This document shows positions 16,713 to 25,370 of a DNA stretch of 64,000 bases, in pieces. Numbering within the stretch: the stretch's first letter is position 1; each line of letters starts with the position of its first letter. This DNA comes from Pilimelia anulata (lineage in GTDB: Bacteria > Actinomycetota > Actinomycetes > Mycobacteriales > Micromonosporaceae), in NCBI RefSeq assembly GCF_014647895.1, contig NZ_BMQB01000010.1, positions 134,057 through 198,056 of the forward strand. Direction: 5' to 3'. A program made the translations under genes and the position numbers. The notes beneath the pieces were generated by a model. That model was not told the origin of the DNA, did no database searches, and saw only the letters and a program-made list of their open reading frames with translations.

Positions 16713-17999
16713 TCAGGTCGCGGGGACGAGCGTCACCGGGACGGCCGGGTCGCCGGCGGACAGCTTCAGGCCCTCCCACGGGATCGAGATCAGGCACTGC
16801 CGCAGGTGCGCCCGCGAGTCGGCCAGCGTCGGCAGCGGCGCCGGCTCGCCGCCGATGACGTACGAGTGCTGGAGCAGCCGGTCGTGCGGGCGGTGGTCGG
16901 GCACGCCGCGCGGGACGACGATCTCCTCGGTCGCCGTACCGGTCGGCTTGTGCCGGCGGACCGCCGTCTTGCGGCCGCCGATCGTGGCCTTGTTCTCCGA
17001 CCGCTTCACCACCGGCCGCCCCTCGACCTCGACCAGCTTGTACACCAGCCCGGCCGTCGGCGCCCCCGAGCCGGTGACGACGGCGGTGCCGGCGCCGTAC
17101 AGGTCGACCGGCTCGGCGGCCAGCGCCGCGATCGCGTTCTCGTCCAGGTCACCCGAAACGATGATCTTCGTTTCGGTGGCGCCGAGCGAGTCGAGCAGCT
17201 CGCGCGAGTGCTGGGCCAGCACCGACAGGTCGCCGGAGTCGATCCGGATCGCCCGCAGCCCGGTGCCGGCCGCCGCGATCGCGTTGCGGATGCCCTGGCT
17301 GATGTCGTAGGTGTCGACCAGCAGCGTCGTGTCCGGCCCCAGCCGGGCCACCTGCCCGGCGAACGCCGCCGGCTCGTCGTCGTGCAGCAGCGTGTACGCG
17401 TGCGCGGCCGTACCGGCGGTCGGGATGCCGTACCGGGCGCCGGCGGCGAGGTTCGACGTGTGGGTGAAGCCGGCCAGGTACGCCGCCCGGGCCGCGGCCA
17501 CCGCCGCCTCCTCGTGGGTGCGCCGCGAGCCCATCTCGATCAGGCCCCGGCCGCGCGCGGCGGTCACCATCCGGGCCGCCGCCGCGGCGATCGCGCAGTC
17601 GTGGTTCAGCACGCTGAGCACCAGCGTCTCCAGCAGCACGCACTCGGCGAACGTGCCGGACACCGTCAGGATCGGCGAGCCCGGGAAGTACAGCTCGCCC
17701 TCGGCGTAGCCGTCGACGTCGCCGCTGAACCGGTACCCCGCGAGCCACTCGGCCGTCGGCCCGTCGACCACCCCGTGGTCGCGCAGGAACGCCACCGCCG
17801 CCGGGTCGAACCGGAAGTCGCGCAGCAGCTCGACCAGCCGCGCGGTGCCGGCCACGACGCCGTACCGGCGGCCGGCGGGCAGGCGCCGGGCGAAGACCTC
17901 GAAGACGCAGCGCCGGTCGGCCGTGCCGTCCGCCCGGGCGGCGCCGACCATCGTCAGCTCGTAGTGGTCGGTCAGCAGGGCCGGGGTACGCGACGTCAC
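16713..17999 (-). CDS. pncB: Nicotinate phosphoribosyltransferase
   Basis: PncB converts nicotinate, PRPP and ATP to nicotinate mononucleotide. The 428-residue protein starts with LLTDHYELTM, the family's N-terminal signature. It contains ELYFPGSPILTVSGTFAECVLLE, EMGSRRTHEEAA and HTSNLAAGARYGIPTAGTAAHA, and the phosphate-binding region DTYDISQGIRNAI to RIDSGDLSVLA. GTG 17999 is chosen because a TATCGT box ends 6 nt upstream and it matches the family start; longer in-frame extensions have no support. Divergent from clpS; pncA follows. Confidence 0.94.
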   Translation of the reverse strand: MTSRTPALLTDHYELTMVGAARADGTADRRCVFEVFARRLPAGRRYGVVAGTARLVELLRDFRFDPAAVAFLRDHGVVDGPTAEWLAGYRFSGDVDGYAEGELYFPGSPILTVSGTFAECVLLETLVLSVLNHDCAIAAAAARMVTAARGRGLIEMGSRRTHEEAAVAAARAAYLAGFTHTSNLAAGARYGIPTAGTAAHAYTLLHDDEPAAFAGQVARLGPDTTLLVDTYDISQGIRNAIAAAGTGLRAIRIDSGDLSVLAQHSRELLDSLGATETKIIVSGDLDENAIAALAAEPVDLYGAGTAVVTGSGAPTAGLVYKLVEVEGRPVVKRSENKATIGGRKTAVRRHKPTGTATEEIVVPRGVPDHRPHDRLLQHSYVIGGEPAPLPTLADSRAHLRQCLISIPWEGLKLSAGDPAVPVTLVPAT

Positions 18000-18005
18000 C
18001 GATCC

Positions 18006-18011
18006 ACGATA
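18006..18011 (-). promoter_or_regulatory. -10 box TATCGT, leaderless pncB
   Basis: On the minus strand TATCGT ends 6 nt before the pncB GTG, and no ribosome binding site is present. Confidence 0.45.
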
Positions 18012-18070
18012 GTGCGGCCGCCCGTTCCGGCGCCCGCCCGAGGCTGCCGGCGCGGCCCCATCATGGCACC

Positions 18071-18427
18071 ATGGTGGGTATGGCGTCGCCGCTGCATGCC
18101 CCGCCCCCGATCGCCGCCGCGTCGCAGGCACCGACCGCCGCGCCGACCGCGCCGCAGGTCGCGCCGCGCGCGGAGACGGCCGGCGCCGCGCCGCTGGACG
18201 CGGTGTGGCGAACGGTCGTCTGGGACGATCCGGTCAACCTGATGACGTACGTCACATGGGTGTTCCAGAAGATCTTCGGTTACAGCCGCGAGCGGGCCGA
18301 GGAGCTGATGCTCGACGTCCACCACCGCGGCAAGGCCGTCGTGTCGCACGGCGCCCGCGAACGGATGGAGTACGACGCCTCCCGGCTGCACGCCCACGGT
18401 CTGTGGGCGACGGTGGACAAGCAGTGA
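18071..18427 (+). CDS. clpS: ATP-dependent Clp protease adaptor ClpS
   Basis: ClpS delivers N-degron substrates to ClpC/ClpA-ClpP. The 118-residue protein has the ClpS core from about residue 45: VVWDDPVNLMTYVTWVFQKIFGYS, with the DD-PVN loop that holds the N-degron amine, VHHRGKAVV, and the C-terminal EYDASRLHAHGLWATVDK. The first 40 residues are an Ala/Pro-rich extension longer than in most ClpS. ATG 18080 is an alternative start. A GTGA overlap links it to the DUF2017 gene, the usual actinobacterial partner. Confidence 0.9.
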   Translation: MVGMASPLHAPPPIAAASQAPTAAPTAPQVAPRAETAGAAPLDAVWRTVVWDDPVNLMTYVTWVFQKIFGYSRERAEELMLDVHHRGKAVVSHGARERMEYDASRLHAHGLWATVDKQ

Positions 18428-18939
18428 GCGGTGAGGTCGTCACGGTCTTCCGGCGCGACGGCGACGAGTGCGTCGCGTCCTTCGCGGTCGACGAGGTCCG
18501 GGTGCTGCGCCGGGTCACCACCGAACTGGTCGAGCTGCTCTCGGCCCGCCCGGACCACAACGACCCGGTGGTCCGCCGGCTGTTCCCCGACCCGTACCCG
18601 GACCGGCCGCGGGACGCCGCCGAGTACCGCCGGTACACCGAGAGCGAGCTGAAGGCCGAGAAGCTGGACTCCGCCGGCATCGTCCTCGCCGGGCTGGGCG
18701 GCGCCGAGCACGGCGAGCTGCGGCTCGACCCGGGTGCCGCGGACGCCTGGCTGCGCGGCCTGACCGACCTGCGGCTGGCGCTCGCCGTCCGGCTCGGCAT
18801 CGACGCCGACACGGACCTCGCCGTCGAGATCGACGCCGCCGCCCGGCAGCAGCCGACCGCCCCGCTGGCCTTCCAGCTCTCCGTCTACGCCTACCTCGGC
18901 TTCCTGCAGGAGAGCCTGCTCGACGCTCTCACCGACTGA
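18424..18939 (+). CDS. DUF2017 protein downstream of clpS
   Basis: A 171-residue protein typical of DUF2017, which almost always follows clpS in actinobacteria. It is mostly helical with conserved LFPDPYPD and YRRYTESELKAEK blocks and no membrane segment. The GTG overlaps the clpS stop as GTGA, indicating translational coupling. A role in the ClpS-ClpC proteolytic pathway is plausible from constant linkage but has not been shown. Confidence 0.85.
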   Translation: MSGEVVTVFRRDGDECVASFAVDEVRVLRRVTTELVELLSARPDHNDPVVRRLFPDPYPDRPRDAAEYRRYTESELKAEKLDSAGIVLAGLGGAEHGELRLDPGAADAWLRGLTDLRLALAVRLGIDADTDLAVEIDAAARQQPTAPLAFQLSVYAYLGFLQESLLDALTD

Positions 18940-19032
18940 CCGCCGCCGCCCGCATGCGCTGTCCCGCCCGCCGCCCCTTGCCCTCCGTACGGGGACCCGG
19001 TGCCGTCTGTAGGCCGGCGGCGGGCCGCGGCG

Positions 19033-19038
19033 TAGGCT
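19033..19038 (+). promoter_or_regulatory. -10 box TAGGCT, leaderless murI
   Basis: TAGGCT ends 7 nt before the murI GTG at 19046 with no ribosome binding site. A -35 is not clear. Confidence 0.45.
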
Positions 19039-19045
19039 GCGCACC

Positions 19046-19861
19046 GTGACGGACGCGCCTATCGGGATCTTCGACTCCGGCGTCGGGGGGCTGACGGTGG
19101 CCCGCGCCGTCGTCGACCTGCTGCCGCACGAGTCGGTGTTCTACCTGGGCGACACCGCGCACGTGCCGTACGGGCCGAAGCCGATCGCCGACGTCCGCCG
19201 GTACGCCCTGCACGCCATCGACCAACTGGTCGCCCGGGACGTGAAGGCCCTGGTCATCGCGTGTAACAGCGCCCTCGCGGCATGTTTGCACGACGTCCGG
19301 GAGCGGTACGACATACCGGTGGTGGAGGTGATCCGGCCGGCGGTCCGGCGGGCCGCGGTGGCCACCCGCAACGGGCGGGTGGGGGTGATCGGCACCGCCG
19401 TCACCGTGGCCAGCGGGGTGTACGCCGACGCGTTCGCCGCCGCCCCGCACGTCACGGTCAGCAGCGCCGCGTGCCCCCAGTTCGTCGACTTCGTCGAGCG
19501 GGGCGTCACGTCGGGGCGGGCGCTGCTCGGGCTGGCCAGCGGCTACCTGGAGCCGCTCCAGCGGGCCGGGGTCGACACGCTGATCCTCGGCTGTACCCAC
19601 TACCCCCTGCTGGCGGGCCTGCTCGGCCTGGTCATGGGCGACGAGGTCACGCTCGTGTCCAGCGCCGACGAGACGGCCCGCGAGCTGTACCGGGTCCTCA
19701 CCCGGGGGGAACTGCTGCGCCCGGTGGACGCGCCACCACCGGTCCATCGACTGCTCACCACCGGCGACGCTGCCGCGTTCGGCCGGCTGGCGCGCCGCTT
19801 CCTCGGCGCGGGGTTCCTGGCGGCCGCCCCGGTCGCCGCGCTGGCGGAGGCCACCGGATGA
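19046..19861 (+). CDS. murI: Glutamate racemase
   Basis: MurI interconverts L- and D-glutamate and supplies D-Glu for peptidoglycan. The 271-residue protein has IGIFDSGVGGLTVARAV at its start, the two catalytic cysteines in VIACNSAL and LGCTHYPLL, and the general-base Asp of FDSGVGG. GTG 19046 begins a leaderless-type gene. The next gene overlaps the stop as ATGA. The order murI, MBL phosphodiesterase-like, rph, rdgB matches Mycobacterium tuberculosis Rv1338-Rv1341. Confidence 0.95.
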   Translation: MTDAPIGIFDSGVGGLTVARAVVDLLPHESVFYLGDTAHVPYGPKPIADVRRYALHAIDQLVARDVKALVIACNSALAACLHDVRERYDIPVVEVIRPAVRRAAVATRNGRVGVIGTAVTVASGVYADAFAAAPHVTVSSAACPQFVDFVERGVTSGRALLGLASGYLEPLQRAGVDTLILGCTHYPLLAGLLGLVMGDEVTLVSSADETARELYRVLTRGELLRPVDAPPPVHRLLTTGDAAAFGRLARRFLGAGFLAAAPVAALAEATG

Positions 19862-20604
19862 GATTGACTGTGCTCGGCTGCGCGGGCAGCTTCCCCGGCC
19901 CCGAGTCGGCATGCTCGGCGTACCTGGTCGAGGCCGACGGGTACCGGCTGCTGCTCGACTTCGGCAACGGGTCGCTCGCCGCGCTCCAACGGTACGCCGG
20001 GCTGCACAGCGTCGACGCGATCGTGCTGAGCCACCTGCACTGCGACCACATGCTCGACGCGTGCACGTACGTCGTCGTCCGCCGGTACGACCCGGCCGGC
20101 GCCCGCCCGCCCATCCCGCTGTACGGCCCGGCCGCCGCCGAGAAGCGGATCATGCAGGCGTACGGGCCGGAGGAGGGCGCGGTCGACGACGTGTACACCT
20201 TCCACGACCTCAAGCCGGGGACCTTCCCGATCGGCCCGTTCACCGTGACGGTGGACCGGGTCGAGCACCCGGTGGAGACGTACGGCGTCCGGCTGGAGCA
20301 CGACGGGCGGGTGCTGGTGTACTCGGCCGACACCGCCCGCTGCGACGCGGTGACCCGGCTGGCCGCCGACGCCGACCTGTTCCTCTGCGAAGCCAGCTAC
20401 CTGGACGGCCGGGACAACCCGCCCGGCCTGCACCTGACCGGCGGCGAGGCCGGCGGGATCGCCGCCGAGGCGCGCGTGCGCCGGCTGGTCCTGACCCACC
20501 TCGTCGCCGCCTGGGGGAGTGAGTCGGAGACCCACGCGGCGGCGTCGGCGGCGTTCGACGGCGAGGTCCACATCGCCCGCCCGGGCGCCCGGTACGACGT
20601 CTGA
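19858..20604 (+). CDS. MBL-fold hydrolase, Rv1339/cAMP phosphodiesterase-like
   Basis: A 248-residue metallo-β-lactamase fold protein with the metal motif SHLHCDHMLD, later ligands in EHPVETYG, YSADTARCD and TLVAAWG-type HLV segments. It corresponds in position and sequence style to M. tuberculosis Rv1339, reported to be an atypical class II cyclic-AMP phosphodiesterase; RNase Z-like nuclease activity is the alternative for this superfamily. Start ATG overlaps the murI stop. If the assignment holds, it links cAMP turnover to a locus for wall precursor and RNA processing. Confidence 0.8.
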   Translation: MRLTVLGCAGSFPGPESACSAYLVEADGYRLLLDFGNGSLAALQRYAGLHSVDAIVLSHLHCDHMLDACTYVVVRRYDPAGARPPIPLYGPAAAEKRIMQAYGPEEGAVDDVYTFHDLKPGTFPIGPFTVTVDRVEHPVETYGVRLEHDGRVLVYSADTARCDAVTRLAADADLFLCEASYLDGRDNPPGLHLTGGEAGGIAAEARVRRLVLTHLVAAWGSESETHAAASAAFDGEVHIARPGARYDV

Positions 20605-20610
20605 CCGGCG

Positions 20611-20616
20611 TAGAGT
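20611..20616 (+). promoter_or_regulatory. -10 box TAGAGT, leaderless rph
   Basis: TAGAGT ends 7 nt before ATG 20624, directly after the MBL gene stop. This suggests rph has its own start in addition to read-through. Confidence 0.45.
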
Positions 20617-20623
20617 CGGCGGC

Positions 20624-21373
20624 ATGACCCCACCCGTGTCCGCGCGCCCGGACGCCCGCCGCCCCGACCAGCTCCGCCCCGTCGCCCTCCGGCGGAAGTG
20701 GAGCATCCACCCCGAGGGGTCGGTGCTGGTCGAGTTCGGCGACACCCGGGTACTGTGCACGGCCAGCGTCACCGAGGGCGTGCCGCGCTGGCGCAAGGGC
20801 ACCGGCCTCGGCTGGGTGACCGCCGAGTACGCGATGCTGCCGCGGGCCACCACGACCCGGTCCGACCGGGAGAGCGTGCGCGGGCGGCCGGGCGGCCGGA
20901 CGCAGGAGATCTCCCGGCTGATCGGGCGCAGCCTGCGCGCCTGCGTCGACTTCAAGGCCCTCGGCGAGAACACCGTCGTGCTCGACTGCGACGTCCTCCA
21001 GGCCGACGGCGGCACCCGGACGGCGGCGATCACCGGCGCGTACGTCGCGCTGCACGACGCCGTCTCGTACCTGGGCGCGCGCAACGCGCTCGCCGGCGAC
21101 CCGGCCACCGCGCTGCCCCGCTCGGTCGCCGCGGTCAGCGTCGGCGTCATCGACGGCGAGCCGCGGCTGGACCTGTGCTACGTGGAGGACGCCGCCGCGC
21201 ACGTCGACATGAACGTGGTCTGCACCGGTACCGGCGACTTCGTCGAGGTGCAGGGCACCGGCGAGGCCGCGGTGTTCGGCCGGCGCGACCTGGACGCGCT
21301 GCTCGACCTCGCCGTCGGCGGCTGCGCCGACCTCACCGCGGCCCAGGCGGCGGTGCTGGCGGTCCCGGCGTGA
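20624..21373 (+). CDS. rph: Ribonuclease PH
   Basis: RNase PH trims tRNA 3' ends phosphorolytically. The 249-residue protein shows SVLVEFGDTRVLCTASV, the RNA-binding GLGWVTAEYAMLPRAT, RTQEISRLIGRSLRA for phosphate binding, and VVLDCDVLQADGGTRTAAI around the catalytic Asp. Length is normal. rdgB begins inside its stop codon (GTGA). In some actinobacteria rph is a pseudogene, but here all conserved blocks are intact. Confidence 0.95.
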   Translation: MTPPVSARPDARRPDQLRPVALRRKWSIHPEGSVLVEFGDTRVLCTASVTEGVPRWRKGTGLGWVTAEYAMLPRATTTRSDRESVRGRPGGRTQEISRLIGRSLRACVDFKALGENTVVLDCDVLQADGGTRTAAITGAYVALHDAVSYLGARNALAGDPATALPRSVAAVSVGVIDGEPRLDLCYVEDAAAHVDMNVVCTGTGDFVEVQGTGEAAVFGRRDLDALLDLAVGGCADLTAAQAAVLAVPA

Positions 21374-21969
21374 AGCTGCTGCTGGCCACTCGCAACGCCA
21401 AGAAGCTCACCGAGCTGCGCCGCATCCTCGACGCCGCGCCGGGGGCGGCGGCCGTCACGCTGGTCGGGCTGGACGAGGTGCCGGCGTACGACGAGGTGCC
21501 GGAGACCGGCCTGACATTCGCGGACAACGCGCTGCTCAAGGCCCGCGAGGGCGCCCGGCACACGGGCCTGCCCACGGTGGCCGACGACTCCGGCCTGGCC
21601 GTGGACGCGCTGAACGGCATGCCGGGCATCTTCTCCGCCCGCTGGTCCGGCCGGCACGGCGACGACGACGCCAACCTGGACCTGGTGCTGGCGCAGTTGG
21701 GCGACGTGGCCGACCCGCACCGGGGCGCGGCGTTCGTCTGCGCGGCGGCGCTGGTGTACCCGGGCGGCGGCGAGCACGTGTGGCACGGGGAGCTGCGCGG
21801 GCGGCTGCTGGGGGCGCGGCGGGGGACGGGCGGGTTCGGGTACGACCCGATCTTCCTCGCGGACGGCCGGGAGCTGACCAACGCGGAGCTGGCGCCGGCG
21901 GCGAAGGACGCGATCAGCCACCGCGGCGCCGCCTTCCGCGCCCTGGCCGCCCACCTCGCCACCCCCTGA
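21370..21969 (+). CDS. rdgB: RdgB/HAM1 dITP/XTP pyrophosphatase
   Basis: This enzyme removes non-canonical purine nucleotides (dITP, XTP) from the pool. The 199-residue protein has LLATRNAKKLTELRRIL for substrate binding, TFADNALLKA, the catalytic VADDSGLAVDALNG, FSARWSG and the C-terminal GTGGFGYDPIF and SHRGAAFRAL blocks. The GTG start overlaps the rph stop by 4 nt, so translation is probably coupled. Confidence 0.94.
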   Translation: MKLLLATRNAKKLTELRRILDAAPGAAAVTLVGLDEVPAYDEVPETGLTFADNALLKAREGARHTGLPTVADDSGLAVDALNGMPGIFSARWSGRHGDDDANLDLVLAQLGDVADPHRGAAFVCAAALVYPGGGEHVWHGELRGRLLGARRGTGGFGYDPIFLADGRELTNAELAPAAKDAISHRGAAFRALAAHLATP

Positions 21970-21997
21970 CCCGCGGGGCGAGTCGCGGGGGATTCCG

Positions 21998-22354
21998 CTA
22001 TGGCCTCGGCCCGTACGCCGCGCGCAGGACCTCCCGTACGAGTTCGCTGGGTCGGCGGCCGGAGTCGCGGGCCACCCGCTGGAGAACCTCGTAGATCTCG
22101 TCATCCACGCGCACGTTGATCCGATGCGAGGTACCGCCACCCGCCGACAGCGACGGTCGACCGGGGGCCTTGCGCGGTACGAGGATCGCGGGGTCGTAGC
22201 CGGCCTCCGCCTCGGCGAGCAGCGCGGCCTCGGCTTCGGGCGTGAGTGGGGCGCCACCCTTGGCGCGTGGCGACCCGTCACGGGTCACCTCGGCTGTGGG
22301 CTTCCTCGCCCGGACCTTGGTCGTGATTTCCTGCCCATCCTTTACTTTCGGCAT
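21998..22354 (-). CDS. Ribbon-helix-helix protein, probable antitoxin
   Basis: A 118-residue basic protein. The C-terminal 45 residues form a ribbon-helix-helix (INVRVDDEIYEVLQRVARDSGRRPSELVREVLRAAYG), a DNA-binding fold shared by many antitoxins. The N-terminal part is charged and probably disordered, containing APLTPEAEAALLAEAEAGYDP. It overlaps the 3' end of the upstream gene by 13 nt, the arrangement expected for a toxin-first type II module. DNA-binding family is clear and the antitoxin role is inferred from neighbour and order. Confidence 0.65.
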   Translation of the reverse strand: MPKVKDGQEITTKVRARKPTAEVTRDGSPRAKGGAPLTPEAEAALLAEAEAGYDPAILVPRKAPGRPSLSAGGGTSHRINVRVDDEIYEVLQRVARDSGRRPSELVREVLRAAYGPRP

Positions 22355-22629
22355 GATTTTGCCTCTCTGTACTGCTTGCGGTAGCGGGCCCGCATCTTCA
22401 TGGCATGGATGACGTACAGGCTGTCATCCAGCATCTCGACCGCCATGACTTCGAGCTCCGTGCCGTCCCGGTCGTCACCGAGGAACAGCAGGCGCTCGAA
22501 CGGCCGGTCCGGTGGTTCCGGCGGCACGGCGAAGGGCAACCCGCAGCGCTCGATGACGAACCTGATCCGCTGTCGGCTGATGCCGTGCTCGGCAGCCGAG
22601 GCCGCCCACGTGTAGCTGGCCCGTGGCAT
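22342..22629 (-). CDS. Small BrnT/RelE-like protein, possible toxin
   Basis: A 95-residue protein resembling small RNase-type toxins of the BrnT/RelE-like kind: a single β-sheet region (FERLLFLGDDRDGTELEVMAVEMLDDSLYVIHAM, split by turns) ending in the basic helix MKMRARYRKQYREAK. The similarity to BrnT is by pattern (VIHAMKMR.RYR..Y), not close identity. It is first in a two-gene unit with a ribbon-helix-helix gene. AGAATA/CAGAAT lies just before the ATG, suggesting a leaderless start. Activity is unproven. Confidence 0.55.
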   Translation of the reverse strand: MPRASYTWAASAAEHGISRQRIRFVIERCGLPFAVPPEPPDRPFERLLFLGDDRDGTELEVMAVEMLDDSLYVIHAMKMRARYRKQYREAKSCRK

Positions 22630-22639
22630 CCGCCTATTC

Positions 22640-22648
22640 TGTCAGACA
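22640..22648. promoter_or_regulatory. Palindrome TGTC-A-GACA upstream of the toxin-like gene
   Basis: A 4-1-4 perfect inverted repeat lies 11 nt before the ATG at 22629, where it would overlap the promoter. It is a candidate operator for autoregulation by the ribbon-helix-helix protein, but short. Confidence 0.3.
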
Positions 22649-22686
22649 AAAATCCGGGCGACAAGTAGCCGGCGGCAGGGCGCCGC

Positions 22687-24216
22687 TCAGGCGAGGGCGC
22701 CGATGGTGCGTTCGATGGACGTGCGCAGGGGGGTGGTGCCGACCAGGGTGCGGGCGTGCTCCATCAGCGGGGCCAGGTACTCGTCCGGGCCCGGTTCGCC
22801 GCCCAGGGCCGTGATCGCCACCCGCCCCGCCGGGGACGGCGTCAGGGGCGCCCGCAGTTGCAGGCCGCGGACCGCCGCGATCAGCTCCACCGCCAGGATG
22901 CTGGTCAGGTTGTCCAGGACCCGGCGCAACTTGATCGCCGCCGCCCAGCCCATCGACACGTGGTCCTCCTGCATCCCGGACGTCGGCACCGAGTCGACCG
23001 ACGCGGGCGAGGCCAGCCGGCGGTTCTCCGCGACCACCCCGGCGGCGGTGTACTGGGCGATCATCAGGCCCGAGTTCACCCCGGCGTCGGGGGACAGGAA
23101 CGGCGGCAGGTCGCGGGAGCGGGTCACGTCGAGCAGGCGGTCCACCCGGCGCTCGGCGATCGCGCCCACCTCGGCGGCGGCGATGGCGAGGAAGTCGGCG
23201 GCGAAGCCCAGCGGGGCGCCGTGGAAGTTGCCGGTGCTCTCCACCCGGCCGTCGCGCAGCACCACCGGGTTGTCCACCACCGAGCGCAGCTCGCGGTCGG
23301 CGATGGCGGCGGCGAAGTCCAGGGTGTCCCGGGCGGCGCCGGCGACCTGCGGGGCGCAGCGCATCGAGTACGCGTCCTGCACCGCGTGCGCCACGTCGTC
23401 GCGGTGCGAGTCCATCACCGGGGAGTTCTGGAGCAGCCGGTGGATGTTCGCCGCGGACACGCCCTGGCCGGGGTGCGGGCGGATCGCGTGCAGCTCCGGC
23501 TGGAACGGCCGGTCCGAGCCGAGCATCGCCTCGATCGCCAGCGCGGCGGTGATGTCGGCCATCGTGAACAGGTGGGCGGCGTCGCCGAGGGCCAGCAGCA
23601 GCATCCCGAGCATGCCGTCCGTACCGTTGATCAGCGCCAGGCCCTCCTTCGCGGCCAGCACCAGCGGCTTCAGGCCGGCGGCGGCCAGCGCTTCGCCGCC
23701 GTCGATCCGGGTGCCGGCCGGGGTCAGCACCCAGCCCTCGCCGAGCAGCACCAGCGCGCAGTGCGCCAGCGGCGCCAGGTCGCCGGACGCGCCCAGCGAC
23801 CCGTGCTCGGGCACCCACGGCGTGACGTCGGCGTTGAGCAGCTCGACCAGCGCCAGCGCCACCTCGGGGCGGACGCCGGAGTATCCGAGCGCCAGCGACC
23901 GGACCCGCAGCAGCATCATCGCCCGGACCACCTCGCGCGGCTGCGGCGCGCCCACCCCGGCGGCGTGCGAGCGGATCAGCGCGTGCTGCAACTCGGACCG
24001 GCGCTCCGGCGCGATCGGGGTGTTGGCCAGCGCGCCGAAGCCGGTGGAGACGCCGTACACCGGCTTGCCCGACTCCTCGATCCGGTCCACGATGGACCGG
24101 CTGGTCACCATGGCGTCCAGGGCTTCCGGCGCGATCACCACCCTGGCGTCGCCGCGCGCCACGGCGCGCACGTCGGCGGGGGTGACCCCATGGGCGGTGA
24201 CGGTCACGGTGCTCAT
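22687..24216 (-). CDS. hutH: Histidine ammonia-lyase
   Basis: HutH removes ammonia from L-histidine to give urocanate, the first step of histidine use. The 509-residue protein has the MIO-forming Ala-Ser-Gly at residues 143-145 within GSLGASGDLAPLAH, plus YGVSTGFGALANT near 54-66 and QEDHVSMGWAAA near the C-terminus, both lining the active site. The start ATG overlaps the hutI stop by 4 nt. It is the last gene of the operon although it encodes the first step. Confidence 0.96.
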   Translation of the reverse strand: MSTVTVTAHGVTPADVRAVARGDARVVIAPEALDAMVTSRSIVDRIEESGKPVYGVSTGFGALANTPIAPERRSELQHALIRSHAAGVGAPQPREVVRAMMLLRVRSLALGYSGVRPEVALALVELLNADVTPWVPEHGSLGASGDLAPLAHCALVLLGEGWVLTPAGTRIDGGEALAAAGLKPLVLAAKEGLALINGTDGMLGMLLLALGDAAHLFTMADITAALAIEAMLGSDRPFQPELHAIRPHPGQGVSAANIHRLLQNSPVMDSHRDDVAHAVQDAYSMRCAPQVAGAARDTLDFAAAIADRELRSVVDNPVVLRDGRVESTGNFHGAPLGFAADFLAIAAAEVGAIAERRVDRLLDVTRSRDLPPFLSPDAGVNSGLMIAQYTAAGVVAENRRLASPASVDSVPTSGMQEDHVSMGWAAAIKLRRVLDNLTSILAVELIAAVRGLQLRAPLTPSPAGRVAITALGGEPGPDEYLAPLMEHARTLVGTTPLRTSIERTIGALA

Positions 24217-25370
24217 GTCGGCTCTCCGGCTCGGATGACGTCGTGGATCAGCGGTACGCCCGGCCGGTAGGCCAGGTGCAGGTACGAGGGTGCGTCGAGG
24301 ATGACCAGGTCGGCCCGAGCGCCCGGCCGGAGCACGCCGACGTCGTCGCGGCGCAGCGCCCGCGCCCCGCCGGCGGTCGCCGCCCACACCGCCTCGGCGG
24401 GCGTCATGCCCATCTCCCGGACGGCCAGCGCCACGCAGAACGGCATGGACGTGGTGTACGACGAGCCGGGGTTGCAGTCGGTGGCCAGCGCGACGGTCGC
24501 GCCGGCGTCCAGCAGCCGGCGCGCGTCGGGGTACGGCGACCGGGTGGAGAACTCCGCCCCCGGCAGCAGCGTCGCCACCGTGTCGGAGCCGGCCAGCGCG
24601 GCCACGTCGGCATCGGCCAGGTGGGTGCAGTGGTCGGCGCTGGCGGCGCCCAGCTCGACGGCGAGTCGCACGCCCGGGCCCGGCCCGAGCTGGTTGGCGT
24701 GCACCCGCAGGCCCAGCCCGGCGTCGCGGCCGGCGGTGAGGATCGCCCGGGACTGCTCGGCGTCGAACGCGCCGCGCTCGCAGAACACGTCCACCCACGC
24801 CGCGTACGGGCGGGCCGCCGCGAGCATGTCGCCGCAGACCAGCGCCGTGTACTCGTCCGGGTCGGCGCCGGCCGGCACGACGTGCGCGCCGAGGAAGGTG
24901 ACCTCGTCGGTGTACCCGGCGGCGATCCGCAGGCTGCGCTCCTCGTCGGCGACGGTGAGCCCGTACCCACTCTTGATCTCGATCGTGGTGGTGCCCTGCC
25001 GCAGCGCCTCGCCGACCAGCCGGCCGGCGTGCGCGCGCAGCGCGTCGTCGGAGGCCGCCCGGGTGGCGGCGACGGTGGTCCGGATGCCGCCGCCGGTGTA
25101 CGGCTCGCCGGCCATCCGGGCGCCGAACTCCGCGGCCCGGTCGCCGGCGAAGACGAGGTGCGCGTGGCTGTCCACGAAGCCGGGCAGGACCGCCCGGCCG
25201 GCGGCGTCCAGGTACGCGTCGGCGGCCGGGGCGTCGCCGCTGGCGCCCACCCACACCACCTCCTCGCCCTCGACGATGACCGCCGCGTCGTGCCGCAGCC
25301 CGAGCGGGGAGTCGCCGCGGCGCGGGTCGCAGGTGACCAGCTCGCCGCAGTTGTCGATGAGCAGGCTCAC
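24213..25370 (-). CDS. hutI: Imidazolonepropionase
   Basis: HutI opens the ring of 4-imidazolone-5-propionate to N-formimino-L-glutamate. The 385-residue amidohydrolase has the metal motif DSHAHLVFAGDRAAEF, IEIKSGYGL, HANQLGPG, SADHCTHL and the Asp ligand in LATDCNPGSSY. GTG 25370 overlaps the hutF stop (GTGA). Third step in the pathway, between hutF and hutH. Confidence 0.95.
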   Translation of the reverse strand: MSLLIDNCGELVTCDPRRGDSPLGLRHDAAVIVEGEEVVWVGASGDAPAADAYLDAAGRAVLPGFVDSHAHLVFAGDRAAEFGARMAGEPYTGGGIRTTVAATRAASDDALRAHAGRLVGEALRQGTTTIEIKSGYGLTVADEERSLRIAAGYTDEVTFLGAHVVPAGADPDEYTALVCGDMLAAARPYAAWVDVFCERGAFDAEQSRAILTAGRDAGLGLRVHANQLGPGPGVRLAVELGAASADHCTHLADADVAALAGSDTVATLLPGAEFSTRSPYPDARRLLDAGATVALATDCNPGSSYTTSMPFCVALAVREMGMTPAEAVWAATAGGARALRRDDVGVLRPGARADLVILDAPSYLHLAYRPGVPLIHDVIRAGEPT

